A stretch of DNA of 60,350 nucleotides. It comes from Nitrosomonas sp. Nm34. Its GTDB lineage: Bacteria > Pseudomonadota > Gammaproteobacteria > Burkholderiales > Nitrosomonadaceae. The stretch lies in the NCBI RefSeq assembly GCF_900113925.1, contig NZ_FORD01000020.1, forward strand, positions 1 through 60,350, given 5' to 3'. The notes under the pieces are model-generated. The model had not been told where the DNA came from. It worked only from the letters and a program-made list of their open reading frames with translations, and did no database searches. Of this stretch, positions 44,019-52,805 are shown one piece after another; the stretch's first letter is position 1; every line of letters starts with the position of its first letter. A program made the translations under genes and the position numbers.

Positions 44019-44722
44019 GTGAAAAACCGGAAATAACCAAGCTCGTCCTGCTGCGGCACGGTAAAAGTATCTGGAATCATGACAGGCATTTTACCGGCTG
44101 GAGTGACGTGACGCTGAACCTGGCAGGAGAAGAGGAAGCCAGGCGAGCAGGGCATTTGCTTCAGGAAGCTGGTTATACTTTTGATCTCTGCTTTACTTCA
44201 GAGCTGAAGCGTGCAACCGATACCCTCAAGATCGTGTTGTCGACCATGGGCTTGGAAGAAATACCCGTTCGGCGAGACTGGCGATTGAACGAACGCCATT
44301 ATGGTGCATTGGAAGGGCTGCGGCCGTGGGAAGCGATCAGGCAATTTGGAATCTGGCCGATATTGAGTACTCAGATTTGCTTTGCAGCTACACCCCCCTC
44401 CCTCAATCTGGGAGATCCACGTTTTCCAGGTAATCAAGTCAGCTATGCAGGCATTGATAAATCCCTCCTGCCTTTGGCAGAAAGTTTAAAGCAAACAGTG
44501 GAACGTGCCAAGCCTTTCTGGCAACAAACCATTTTGCCAGAGATTGGCCAAGGAAAGCGTGTACTGATCGTGTCACACAAGAACCTGTTGCGTGGCTTAA
44601 TGATGCAACTCGCCAACCTGTCGCAAAAGCAAGTGATGAAACTATCCATCGCAACCGCCCAGCCACTATGTGTTGAGCTGGATAGCAGGTTGAATCTGGT
44701 CAGGTACTATTATGTGCACTAG
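44015..44722 (+). CDS. gpmA: 2,3-bisphosphoglycerate-dependent phosphoglycerate mutase-like protein
   Basis: GTG start at 44015 because the family begins immediately with [20 protein letters not shown]. The catalytic His is in LRHG, the second His in [12 protein letters not shown], and [15 protein letters not shown] carries the phosphate-binding Glu/Arg. The canonical segment between (KAETAAKYGDEQV...RSYDxPPP) is diverged: [20 protein letters not shown]. GpmA interconverts 3- and 2-phosphoglycerate; divergence could indicate a phosphatase role on another substrate. It is fifth in a co-directional run. The upstream mini-ORF may couple its translation to ribosomes arriving from the desaturase gene. 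Confidence 0.85.
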   Translation: MSEKPEITKLVLLRHGKSIWNHDRHFTGWSDVTLNLAGEEEARRAGHLLQEAGYTFDLCFTSELKRATDTLKIVLSTMGLEEIPVRRDWRLNERHYGALEGLRPWEAIRQFGIWPILSTQICFAATPPSLNLGDPRFPGNQVSYAGIDKSLLPLAESLKQTVERAKPFWQQTILPEIGQGKRVLIVSHKNLLRGLMMQLANLSQKQVMKLSIATAQPLCVELDSRLNLVRYYYVH

Positions 44723-45039
44723 GAAAAAGGGTAAATTTGAATGATCCATTACCTACAAGACTGGAGTTTTTATATACGCTAGCCTAGAAAAAAGATGAGT
44801 GCCCTTTCGGCTATAGCAACCTGCTCCTGCGGTAAAAGGGACGCCTCTCGCAAAGGTGCTGCATCAAGATTTGAGAGAAGCATACCATCTTAAAAGTTAG
44901 CACATGTCTTAAAACCGCCAAAAGCTGGCAATCAAGATGGGCTCAGGATAGAATCATAACCATTAAAGGGTAATCTAGTGATGTTTGTGCCCCTACTATA
45001 GGTCTTCTTTTTTACCATTTAAACCTAGGTCGAGTCTTT
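44723..45039. other. Gap before the ketoacyl synthase gene
   Basis: Some 315 bases, no convincing gene. It ends with the ketoacyl synthase leader (no clear Shine-Dalgarno). Possible promoter for the KAS/ACP pair. Confidence 0.4.
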
Positions 45040-46257
45040 ATGCGTATCGTAGTGACAGGGATGGGAGTGGTTTCGCCGATCGGAATGGGCGTTGATCACT
45101 TCTGGAAGGCAGCCATTAAGGGCATGAGTGGAATTCGTCGTATTCAAAGTTTTGATGCATCCAGACAGCGTTCCCAGATAGCAGGCGAAGTCATCGGATT
45201 TGACCCTACCTCTTTTTTGTCAGCCAAGCAGGTGGAACAAACAGACCGATTTACTCAACTAGCGTTATTGGCCGCTAGCTTGGCGTTGGAAGATGCTGGT
45301 CACCTTGATGGTTATGCGCCAGAGCGTCGGGCTGTGAGCTTGGGGTCCGGGATGGGTGGTTTTGCCACCTTTGAATCTTCTGCTGCACGCAAGTTGCAGA
45401 ATAAATCCATACCTCCCTTTACTGTACCCCGTATCATGGCAAATTCTGCTGCCGCCTGGATCGCTGCCAGATACGGATTGAAAGGCGTTAATCTGACCTC
45501 GAGTACGGCTTGTTCTTCGGGCGGAAATGCAATCGGTATGGGGCTGGATCTTTTGCGCACCGGAAAAGCAGATGCGGTTATTGCAGGGGGGGCGGAAGCC
45601 TGTGTCTTGCCGCTCACCATGTCGGGTTTTGAAGCCTTGTTTGCGTTATCTACTCATTATAATAATGATCCGGAACAGGCTTCCAGACCTTTCGCCAAAG
45701 ACCGCGATGGGTTTGTGATTGGAGAAGGTGCGGGTATACTCATCCTGGAGAAAGAAGAAGAAGCCGTGAAGCGTGGCGCTAAAATATACGCTTACTTGGC
45801 GGGCTATGGCTGCACCTGCGATGCAATGCATATCGTCGCACCCGAAGTGGAAGGACAGGTATCCGCCATGAAAGCCGCTATTCGGGATGCCGGTATACCA
45901 CTAGAGAGAGTGGACTACATCAACGCTCATGCGACGTCTACACCACTGGGTGACATTGTTGAAACCAAAGCCATCAAAGAGCTTTTTGGGGAACGTGCGC
46001 AAGAGATTGCCATCAGTGCTACTAAATCGCTCATTGGTCATACGATCGGTGCATCAGCTGCAATTGGTAGCATTGCTACCGTGATGACATTGTATACCGG
46101 TACAATTCACCCAACTATCAATCTTGCTGAGGTTGATCCCGAGTGTGATCTCAGGTATACACCAAATCAGGCCATCCAACAGAGAGTCCAAACCGGTATG
46201 TGTAATGCATTCGGTTTTGGCGGCAACAACGTCAGCATTATCTTTACAACGGTTTAA
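45040..46257 (+). CDS. fabF: Beta-ketoacyl-ACP synthase II (FabF type)
   Basis: A 405-residue thiolase-fold enzyme with the complete Cys-His-His triad: Cys158 in STACSSGG, His297 in NAHATSTPLGD, His334 in KSLIGHTIGAS. The GFGGNN near the C-terminus is also typical. It condenses acyl-ACP with malonyl-ACP. It is separate from a full fab cluster (no fabD, fabG or fabH nearby) and has its own ACP gene 20 bases downstream, so it may serve a dedicated acyl chain such as a glycolipid or storage lipid. Upstream are a desaturase and nucleotidyltransferase genes. Confidence 0.93.
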   Translation: MRIVVTGMGVVSPIGMGVDHFWKAAIKGMSGIRRIQSFDASRQRSQIAGEVIGFDPTSFLSAKQVEQTDRFTQLALLAASLALEDAGHLDGYAPERRAVSLGSGMGGFATFESSAARKLQNKSIPPFTVPRIMANSAAAWIAARYGLKGVNLTSSTACSSGGNAIGMGLDLLRTGKADAVIAGGAEACVLPLTMSGFEALFALSTHYNNDPEQASRPFAKDRDGFVIGEGAGILILEKEEEAVKRGAKIYAYLAGYGCTCDAMHIVAPEVEGQVSAMKAAIRDAGIPLERVDYINAHATSTPLGDIVETKAIKELFGERAQEIAISATKSLIGHTIGASAAIGSIATVMTLYTGTIHPTINLAEVDPECDLRYTPNQAIQQRVQTGMCNAFGFGGNNVSIIFTTV

Positions 46258-46277
46258 AACACAGGGTAATTTCAAAT

Positions 46278-46532
46278 ATGGATAAAACAGATACTGAACA
46301 GAAAGTAATACAATTTATCGCATCAAAGGTTGAAAATGTGGATGTTTCCCAAATAACGACTGCTTCACAATTTGGGGAGCTGGGACTTGATTCCATGGAT
46401 ACCGTTCAGCTGCTATTTGATGCAGAAGAGGAATTTGGCGTTTCTTTTGACGGTGACGAAGTCAAAAATTTTCGCAGTGTTGGAGATATTGTTAACCATA
46501 TCGATAATCATCCTCCTTCTGTATCTGCATAA
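46278..46532 (+). CDS. Acyl carrier protein
   Basis: An 84-residue acidic helical protein with the phosphopantetheine attachment motif LGLDSMDTVQLL (Ser39). Cotranscribed with the KAS gene (20-base gap). It differs from the usual AcpP (which reads LGADSLDTVELV), suggesting a specialised carrier. It ends 13 bases before the end of the convergent glgC gene, so the two transcripts probably share an overlapping terminator zone. Confidence 0.93.
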   Translation: MDKTDTEQKVIQFIASKVENVDVSQITTASQFGELGLDSMDTVQLLFDAEEEFGVSFDGDEVKNFRSVGDIVNHIDNHPPSVSA

Positions 46533-46545
46533 GAACGCATAGAAG

Positions 46546-47814
46546 TCATTCGGCATAGCCCGGTCCCTTACCGCGTGAGTCGCGCGCGAAGAAATTGATC
46601 TTGCCCATGGGTAATACCACGATGCCGCCGGGTGAAACCACATACTTCTTGTTATCCGCTTCCCGATCATAGCCAAGTTGTGTGTTGGGTTCGATGGTGT
46701 TATGGCGGTCGATAATGACGTGCCGCAGGCGGGCATTACGTCCTATTCGCACATAATCCATAATGATGCAATCCTCCAGTTCGGCACCTTCTTCTATTAC
46801 GGTTTCACGGCGCACGATACAATTTTGGATACGCGTGTTTTTGTGGATGACGCAGGCTGCACCAAACAAGCTATTCTTAATTTCACCGCCCAGGATTTTT
46901 GCCACCGGGCCCTGATAGTTACTGGAGAAGATAGGCCATTGTGGATTAAATGCGTCGAAACGGGGAGTCTCTCCCAATACATCCTTATGTGCGCCCAAAT
47001 AAGCATCGATCGTTCCCACATCACGCCAATAGCCCACTTCCTCGTAAGACTTGATACCGGGTATTACATTGGTGGAAAAGTCATAAGCATATAAGCGCTG
47101 ACTGGCCATTAAGCGTGGCAACACATGGCGTCCGAAATCGGTTTCGCCAAGCCGGTGGGCTTCGCGTAACGCTTCTATCAACACTTCGGTATTGAATAGA
47201 TAGTTTCCCATGGAAGCATAGGCTCGGCCGGGGTCAGAGGGCATAGGTTTAGGTGCCGAGGGTTTTTCTTGAAACTCGCAAATTCTTCCCTCCGTGTCAG
47301 TGCCAATAACACCAAAGCTCGATGCCTGTTCTATAGGGATCGGTAACGCTGCAACTGTCACATCAGCCTGATGCTCTCGATGGAACCACACCATTTGGTT
47401 GATATCCATCCGATAGATGTGATCAGCGCCAAACACAGCGACAATATCGGGTTGATGTAATTCGATGAGCCTGAGGCCCTGATACACAGCGTCCGCGGTA
47501 CCTTTAAATTGCAGGGTTTCCTTGTGCATTTCTGGGGGCACCACTGTGACAAACTGGCTGGGCAGTAAGGGCGATATGACCCAAGCTTTTCGAATGTGTT
47601 CAATGAGCTCTTGTGATTTATACTGCACTAATAGGTATACAGAATTTATTCCAGAATTGATCAGGTTGCTTAAAACAAAATCTACAATTCGATATCGTGC
47701 ACCAAAGGGAACAGCAGGTTTACAACGCTCTGCAGATAATGGATTTAAACGCTTACCTTCTCCTCCTGCTAGCACAAATGCGATAATTTTTTCCAGCTGT
47801 CTTCTATCTCTCAT
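46546..47814 (-). CDS. glgC: Glucose-1-phosphate adenylyltransferase
   Basis: A 422-residue protein that starts MRDRRQLEKIIAFVLAGGEG and contains the nucleotide-binding GGEGKRLNPLSAERCKPAVP, AVFGADHIYRMD (metal Asp), ELEDCIIMDYVRIGRNARLR and other left-handed beta-helix repeats in the C-terminal domain. It makes ADP-glucose for glycogen. Allosteric control by fructose-1,6-bisphosphate or similar is general for the family. No glgA or glgB neighbours are seen in the window. AAGGAG precedes the ATG. Confidence 0.97.
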   Translation of the reverse strand: MRDRRQLEKIIAFVLAGGEGKRLNPLSAERCKPAVPFGARYRIVDFVLSNLINSGINSVYLLVQYKSQELIEHIRKAWVISPLLPSQFVTVVPPEMHKETLQFKGTADAVYQGLRLIELHQPDIVAVFGADHIYRMDINQMVWFHREHQADVTVAALPIPIEQASSFGVIGTDTEGRICEFQEKPSAPKPMPSDPGRAYASMGNYLFNTEVLIEALREAHRLGETDFGRHVLPRLMASQRLYAYDFSTNVIPGIKSYEEVGYWRDVGTIDAYLGAHKDVLGETPRFDAFNPQWPIFSSNYQGPVAKILGGEIKNSLFGAACVIHKNTRIQNCIVRRETVIEEGAELEDCIIMDYVRIGRNARLRHVIIDRHNTIEPNTQLGYDREADNKKYVVSPGGIVVLPMGKINFFARDSRGKGPGYAE

Positions 47815-48103
47815 TATGACTCCTTGTGATGACGTTTTTTGAGCTGATTACCATATTAAAATATTAGCCTATATGAGTACTCAAGCGGACTTTAATTTGA
47901 TAGGGATCAAGAGAGGCATCCTAGATAAATTCTGCCAGACTACTATGGTTCAGGATCTTTTAGCAGGTTATTGAAAAACGTATTCGAGGCAGTTGGTAAT
48001 AGGTAAAAACAGGCGAAGCAGAACTTATCCCTGATAAATGAGCACGTTGAGCCTATTTTTAACACCACAGCAGCCAAGCAGATAGTTTTTCAACAACTTG
48101 CTA
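47815..48103. other. glgC upstream region
   Basis: Must hold the glgC promoter (leftward). No other feature supported. Confidence 0.4.
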
Positions 48104-48200
48104 ATTCCATTTCCCAATCAAACATGACGCGAAGGCGAGCCGCAGACAGTATCAATCATACGGCAAGGTGAAGCTGCGGCAAAGTCGGTTTTGATTTAGC
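48104..48200 (-). repeat. PEE, copy J, the only inverted copy
   Basis: The interior reads in reverse (GCGAAGGCGAGCCGCAGACA ... CGGCAAGGTGAAGC). The outer right arm is degraded (TTTTGATTTAGCAAGC). Confidence 0.85.
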
Positions 48201-48351
48201 AAGCGTATAAGCAGGCTCATCATCTGATTTGTATCCAAATCGACCGCATTGAGTGTCTGGTCGAGTTCATGGAAAAATTGCTTGCCGATAACTATTTCTC
48301 CCGCCATCATAGAAGAAGCACAAAGTTTGGCCGAAGAAAGTGGAGGTTGTA
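48201..48351. other. Leader of the alpha-mannosidase gene
   Basis: Contains GGAGG 6 bases before the ATG at 48352; no separate gene. Confidence 0.4.
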
Positions 48352-51228
48352 ATGAAAACGATTCATGTCATCTCCCATGTTCACTGGGACCGAGAATGGT
48401 ATCGCACTTTTCAGCAGTTCCGTCTCAGGCTCGTTCATCTTATGGACGGCTTGCTCGACCTGCTCGCTAAGGATGACAATTACAAACACTTTATGCTGGA
48501 TGGTCAGACCATCGTGCTGGATGACTACCTGCTCATGCGGCCAGAAGCAGAAGCAACTCTCAAGGAGAACATTCGCAAAGGGCGTATTTTGATTGGTCCC
48601 TGGCACATCCTGCCCGATATGTTTCTCGTTAGCCCGGAAGCGCATATTCGCAATTTGCTGGCAGGTGAACGGGAGGCGCGCAAGTTTGGTCAGAAAATGA
48701 GGATCGGTTATCTGCCCGATTCCTTTGGTCATATCGGGCAAATGCCTCAGATTCTGCGTGGATTTGGCATTGACAATGCCTGTGTTTGGCGGGGATTGGA
48801 TGATCAGCCTGCCGAGTTCTGGTGGCAAGCCCCGGATGGCTCGCGTGTACTGATGATGTATCTACGCGACTCTTACAGCAATGGTGCTGGTCTTGATGTG
48901 GATAATCCCGCGCAATTCACTGAACAAATCAAACAAACCGCAGATTCACTTGCGCCACATTCTGCTTTGTCTCATTTGCTGGTGATGTATGGTACGGATC
49001 ATATGGAACCACCGGCCGGAACAAGCAAAGCCATTCAAGTTGCGAATGAGCATCTCAAAGCATACTGCGCCATCCATTCGACCTTGCCAGCCTATCTCAA
49101 AGAAATGCAGACAGAAATCGCAGAGCAGAAATTACAACTTCCTGTGGTTACCGGTGAATTGCGTTCCTGTAAACGCTCACCTTTATTGCCGGGCGTGTTA
49201 TCTACGCGCATGTGGATCAAACAGCGCAATCACATCTGCGAGAATTTACTGGAGAAATGGGCCGAGCCATGGAGTGTGTTTGCTTCACTCATGAAGTTAG
49301 TTAACAAACCAGCACCTATTGTTCGTCAAGCATGGCAACTGCTGATGGAGTGCCACCCGCACGATTCAATTTGCGGCTGCTCCATTGACCAAGTGCACGA
49401 AGAGATGAAAACACGCTTTGCCCAGGTAGAACAAATTGGTGAAGAGATCACCAAACAAAATATCGACGCGCTAGCATCCGTAATCAACACCGAGCAGGAG
49501 ACCTCATCACTTGGCCCTAAGCTGTCAGTCATCATTGCCTTTAATCCGCTTTCTTTTCCCCGTACCGACGTGGTAAGTGCGAGCATGGTGTTGCTACCGA
49601 ACATTTTCGATTTTGAGATCGTGGATGAAGCAGGTAATCACGTGCCGCATCAGTCTGCCAGTGAAAAGGTAACCGATTTGATCAATGTTCATGTATCACG
49701 TGAAAAGCTTGGCAGTCTGCTTGGGCTGGTACATGAAGGGCGCATCAGTAACCTGGCCGTACAGGCGGTTCACTTCGAGCGTGAGGGTGTCACCATGCAT
49801 ATCGAAGCCATTTTTGCCGAGAATAAGCCTCCTGAAGTGGAGGTATGGAATAAGGGCGTGATGGCACTTCGGGAGTTCATTCATGATGCCAGCATAGAAA
49901 TCTTTCACATCCATGCTCGTTCGCCGCAATCGACTGATATTACCTTTGTAGTAAATGATGTGCCTGCTTTGGGATGGAAGACTTTCTATCTTTGCGCCAA
50001 GGAAAACAACTCGCCTGAAATCGAGGTGTCACCCGTCATGCGTTCACTCACGCCACTGGCATCTCTGCCATTCGTGCAAAAACTCATAGCACGCCTGTCC
50101 AATCGCAAATGCCGTCCACCTTATGTGATTGAAAATACCCTCTTCGTGGTTGAATTAGAATTAAGTGACCGAACGTTGACGATTACTGACAAGACTACAG
50201 CAAAGAAATATCGCGGTTTGAATCGTTTTGTAGATAGCGGTGACTGTGGCGACGAATATAATTTCTCCCCACCCTCAGTCGACAGCACACAGTACCTCCC
50301 CGCCTTATGTGGGGTAAACATCGTGCGTGGTGCTGTCCAGCAGGTTATCACTGTTTCGCTTGAAATGAATATTCCTGCCAGTTTAAACACAGACAGGAAA
50401 TCACGGTCAAGTGAAAGGGTAACCCTTCCCATTACTACTACTATTACATTGATCAACGGCGTCCCGCGTGTGGATATTCACACACGCGTCAATAATACCG
50501 CCAAAGATCACCGCCTGCGGGTACATTTTCCCTTCTTGACAGAAGTTGAGTTTGCCCAATTTGATGGTCATTTTGAAATCGTCAAACGAAAAACGGGTGT
50601 TCCTTTGCATGAGGCAACATGGGTAGAGGAGCCACGCCCCGAAGCACCCCAGCGCGCGTTTACTTCAGCTGCTGACATAGTCATCGCCAACCGCGGCTTA
50701 TCGGAAGTGGAAGTAACCTCGCGCCATGAAATTGCCCTTACTCTTGTGCGCTGCGTCGGTTGGCTCTCACGTGATGATTTTTCTACCCGTACTGGGCACG
50801 CAGGTCCTTTTCTGGAAACACCGAAAGCGCAAATGCAGGGTGAATGGGCGTTTGATTATTCGATCATCTTGAATCAGAGTAATTTTCAGCAGGCATGGAG
50901 TTTTGATGTACCCTTACGCGTTGTTTCGACCCATCTACACCGCGGTATGCTTCCTGGCACAGGCTCCTTTGTGACTGTCGATCACCCTTCTTTTTTAATA
51001 AGTGCTGTGAAAGAGACAGATGACGGTCGCGGCTGGCTTGTGCGTGGCTATAATGTTGGTGACGAAGAGATTGAAGTTACCATCACGCCATGGCGTAAAT
51101 TCGGCAAATCTGCGCGAGTAAATATGGCAGAGCAAACAATCAGCCCTCTCGAGATTGGGCGAAACGGAGAAATAACCGTCAGCGTGCACTGTCATGAAGT
51201 AGCTTCGGTCATGTTTGAGGAGGAGTAG
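48352..51228 (+). CDS. GH38 alpha-mannosidase / mannosylglycerate hydrolase-type
   Basis: I use ATG 48352 (GGAGG upstream); an in-frame start 12 bases earlier overlaps that site. The 958-residue protein starts MKTIHVISHVHWDREWYRTF, with the zinc ligands of GH38 (His9, Asp13 region) and the catalytic-Asp region GYLPDSFGHIGQMPQIL. CHPHDSICGCSIDQVHEE supplies further zinc His residues. The C-terminal 500 residues are the beta-domains of GH38. No signal peptide, so it is cytoplasmic. Likely role: hydrolysis of alpha-mannosides such as mannosylglycerate or a glycan repeat. Its position before a glycan cluster fits recycling or trimming; substrate unproven. Confidence 0.93.
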   Translation: MKTIHVISHVHWDREWYRTFQQFRLRLVHLMDGLLDLLAKDDNYKHFMLDGQTIVLDDYLLMRPEAEATLKENIRKGRILIGPWHILPDMFLVSPEAHIRNLLAGEREARKFGQKMRIGYLPDSFGHIGQMPQILRGFGIDNACVWRGLDDQPAEFWWQAPDGSRVLMMYLRDSYSNGAGLDVDNPAQFTEQIKQTADSLAPHSALSHLLVMYGTDHMEPPAGTSKAIQVANEHLKAYCAIHSTLPAYLKEMQTEIAEQKLQLPVVTGELRSCKRSPLLPGVLSTRMWIKQRNHICENLLEKWAEPWSVFASLMKLVNKPAPIVRQAWQLLMECHPHDSICGCSIDQVHEEMKTRFAQVEQIGEEITKQNIDALASVINTEQETSSLGPKLSVIIAFNPLSFPRTDVVSASMVLLPNIFDFEIVDEAGNHVPHQSASEKVTDLINVHVSREKLGSLLGLVHEGRISNLAVQAVHFEREGVTMHIEAIFAENKPPEVEVWNKGVMALREFIHDASIEIFHIHARSPQSTDITFVVNDVPALGWKTFYLCAKENNSPEIEVSPVMRSLTPLASLPFVQKLIARLSNRKCRPPYVIENTLFVVELELSDRTLTITDKTTAKKYRGLNRFVDSGDCGDEYNFSPPSVDSTQYLPALCGVNIVRGAVQQVITVSLEMNIPASLNTDRKSRSSERVTLPITTTITLINGVPRVDIHTRVNNTAKDHRLRVHFPFLTEVEFAQFDGHFEIVKRKTGVPLHEATWVEEPRPEAPQRAFTSAADIVIANRGLSEVEVTSRHEIALTLVRCVGWLSRDDFSTRTGHAGPFLETPKAQMQGEWAFDYSIILNQSNFQQAWSFDVPLRVVSTHLHRGMLPGTGSFVTVDHPSFLISAVKETDDGRGWLVRGYNVGDEEIEVTITPWRKFGKSARVNMAEQTISPLEIGRNGEITVSVHCHEVASVMFEEE

Positions 51229-51312
51229 GCTGGGCTGATCAATCAACAGGAAGTTTGACGAGTCAGCCAGCTTTGCGTATATTTTCCTTATACTGAGCTG
51301 GACACATGGTTG
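51229..51312. other. Short gap after alpha-mannosidase
   Basis: No separate feature seen. Confidence 0.3.
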
Positions 51313-51415
51313 CTTCCATTGCCCAATCAAAACTGAGTTTGTCGGCCTCCTCTTGCCGTATGATTGATAGTGTCTGCGGCTCGCCTTCATGTCATTTTTG
51401 ATTTCGCAATGGAAT
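51313..51415 (+). repeat. PEE, copy K, with matched arm changes
   Basis: Left arm TTCCATTGCCCAATCAAAA, right arm TTTTGATTTCGCAATGGAA. The usual TTTC/GAAA at this position is TTGC/GCAA in both arms, preserving pairing. The interior also differs (GTCGGCCTCCTCTTGCCG). Confidence 0.85.
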
Positions 51416-51473
51416 GAGTCGGGTTTCATACCGAGCGGCCACTTCGGAAGTAAACTCTTAAAAAGGAAAACGC

Positions 51474-52805
51474 ATGAGAGTTACCGTCATTGGTGCTGGT
51501 TATGTTGGACTGGTCACGAGCGCGTGTTTCGCCGATGTGGGAAACGATGTCGTGTGTATTGATACTGATCCGAAAAAAATCGAGCGTCTTAATCACGGCG
51601 AAATTCCGCTTAGCGAGCCAGGTCTTGATGTCATCGTCTCTCGTAACAGCACAGCGGGTCGTCTGAAATTTTCAACGAGCTATCAGGATGCAGTCGCTCA
51701 TGCCTCACTTATCTTTATTGCCGTGGGGACACCTTCGAGCGAAGATGGCTCGGCCGATTTGTCGCGGGTCCTGTCCTGTGCGCATGCCTTGGGTCAACAA
51801 ATTGTGCGCGATACGCTGGTGGTCATCAAATCCACCGTGCCCGTCGGCACTAATGATCAGGTGCTGGCTGCCTTGCAAAAGGAACTTCAGCAGCGTGATG
51901 CTAACGTCCAGGTGCGTACCGCCTCCAACCCTGAGTTTCTTAAAGAAGGCGCCGCCGTCGACGATTTCATGCGGCCAGATCGTATCATTGTCGGCGTAAA
52001 CGATGCGGCTGCAGCCGATATATTGCGTGCGCTTTATCTTCCTTTTAACCGCAATCGTGATCGGCTGTTTATAATGGATGTGCGCTCGGCTGAATTTACT
52101 AAATATGCAGCCAATGCGATGTTGGCGCTACGTATTTCCTTCATGAACGAGATGGCCGACATGGCAGACCGGCTGGGCGTGGATATCGAAGAAGTGCGCC
52201 ACGGCATCGGTGCGGATCCCCGTATTGGGCCGCACTTTTTGTATGCTGGTATGGGCTTTGGCGGCTCGTGCTTTCCCAAAGATTTGCGCGCACTTGTGCG
52301 TCTTGCTGATAGCATCGGGGAGCCGGCTCTGTTGCTGCGTTCCTCTATCCAAGTCAACGAACGGCAACGTGGCATTTTATTTGAAAAGATCAAAGCTTTT
52401 TTTGGAGGAAACGTACAGGGTAAGACCATTGCGCTGTGGGGCCTGGCCTTCAAAGCTAATACCGACGACATGCGTGAAGCGCCCAGTATTATGCTGGTCG
52501 ATTTGCTCACTCACTTCGGCGCGCACGTGTATGCCTACGATCCCGCGGCGATCAACAACGCGCGTCAGATATTTAAAACAACCCAAGGAATAACGTTTAC
52601 CGCTTCAGCGCGTGAAGCGTGTGAGGGTGCTGACGTGCTCGCTGTCGTCACCGAATGGCTGGAATTTCGTAGTCCTGACTTTGAATGGCTGGCCGCTACG
52701 CTCATCCATAAAGCCCTGTTTGACGGTCGTAATCTTTATGATCCTACTTTCGTACGCGCTAATGGGCTGCAATATTTCGGTGTGGGACGTGGACACAGCA
52801 ACTAG
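51474..52805 (+). CDS. ugd: UDP-glucose 6-dehydrogenase
   Basis: A 443-residue protein: NAD-binding VTVIGAGYVGLVTSACFADV at the N-terminus, TSNPEFLKEGAAVDDFMRPD-type region, the catalytic thiolate in GFGGSCFPKD (Cys266), and LWGLAFKANTDDMREAPS in the C-terminal domain. It oxidises UDP-glucose twice to UDP-glucuronate, the precursor of glucuronic and galacturonic acid in exopolysaccharide or lipopolysaccharide. AAAAGGAAAA precedes the ATG. The next gene overlaps it, so they are co-transcribed. Confidence 0.97.
   Translation: MRVTVIGAGYVGLVTSACFADVGNDVVCIDTDPKKIERLNHGEIPLSEPGLDVIVSRNSTAGRLKFSTSYQDAVAHASLIFIAVGTPSSEDGSADLSRVLSCAHALGQQIVRDTLVVIKSTVPVGTNDQVLAALQKELQQRDANVQVRTASNPEFLKEGAAVDDFMRPDRIIVGVNDAAAADILRALYLPFNRNRDRLFIMDVRSAEFTKYAANAMLALRISFMNEMADMADRLGVDIEEVRHGIGADPRIGPHFLYAGMGFGGSCFPKDLRALVRLADSIGEPALLLRSSIQVNERQRGILFEKIKAFFGGNVQGKTIALWGLAFKANTDDMREAPSIMLVDLLTHFGAHVYAYDPAAINNARQIFKTTQGITFTASAREACEGADVLAVVTEWLEFRSPDFEWLAATLIHKALFDGRNLYDPTFVRANGLQYFGVGRGHSN

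Noticed and set aside
26591..44786. A shared 12-13-base word (ACGCTAGCCTAG) at 26594 and 44774.
   Set aside because: Words of this length are expected to recur by chance in a window this size; no longer context matches.
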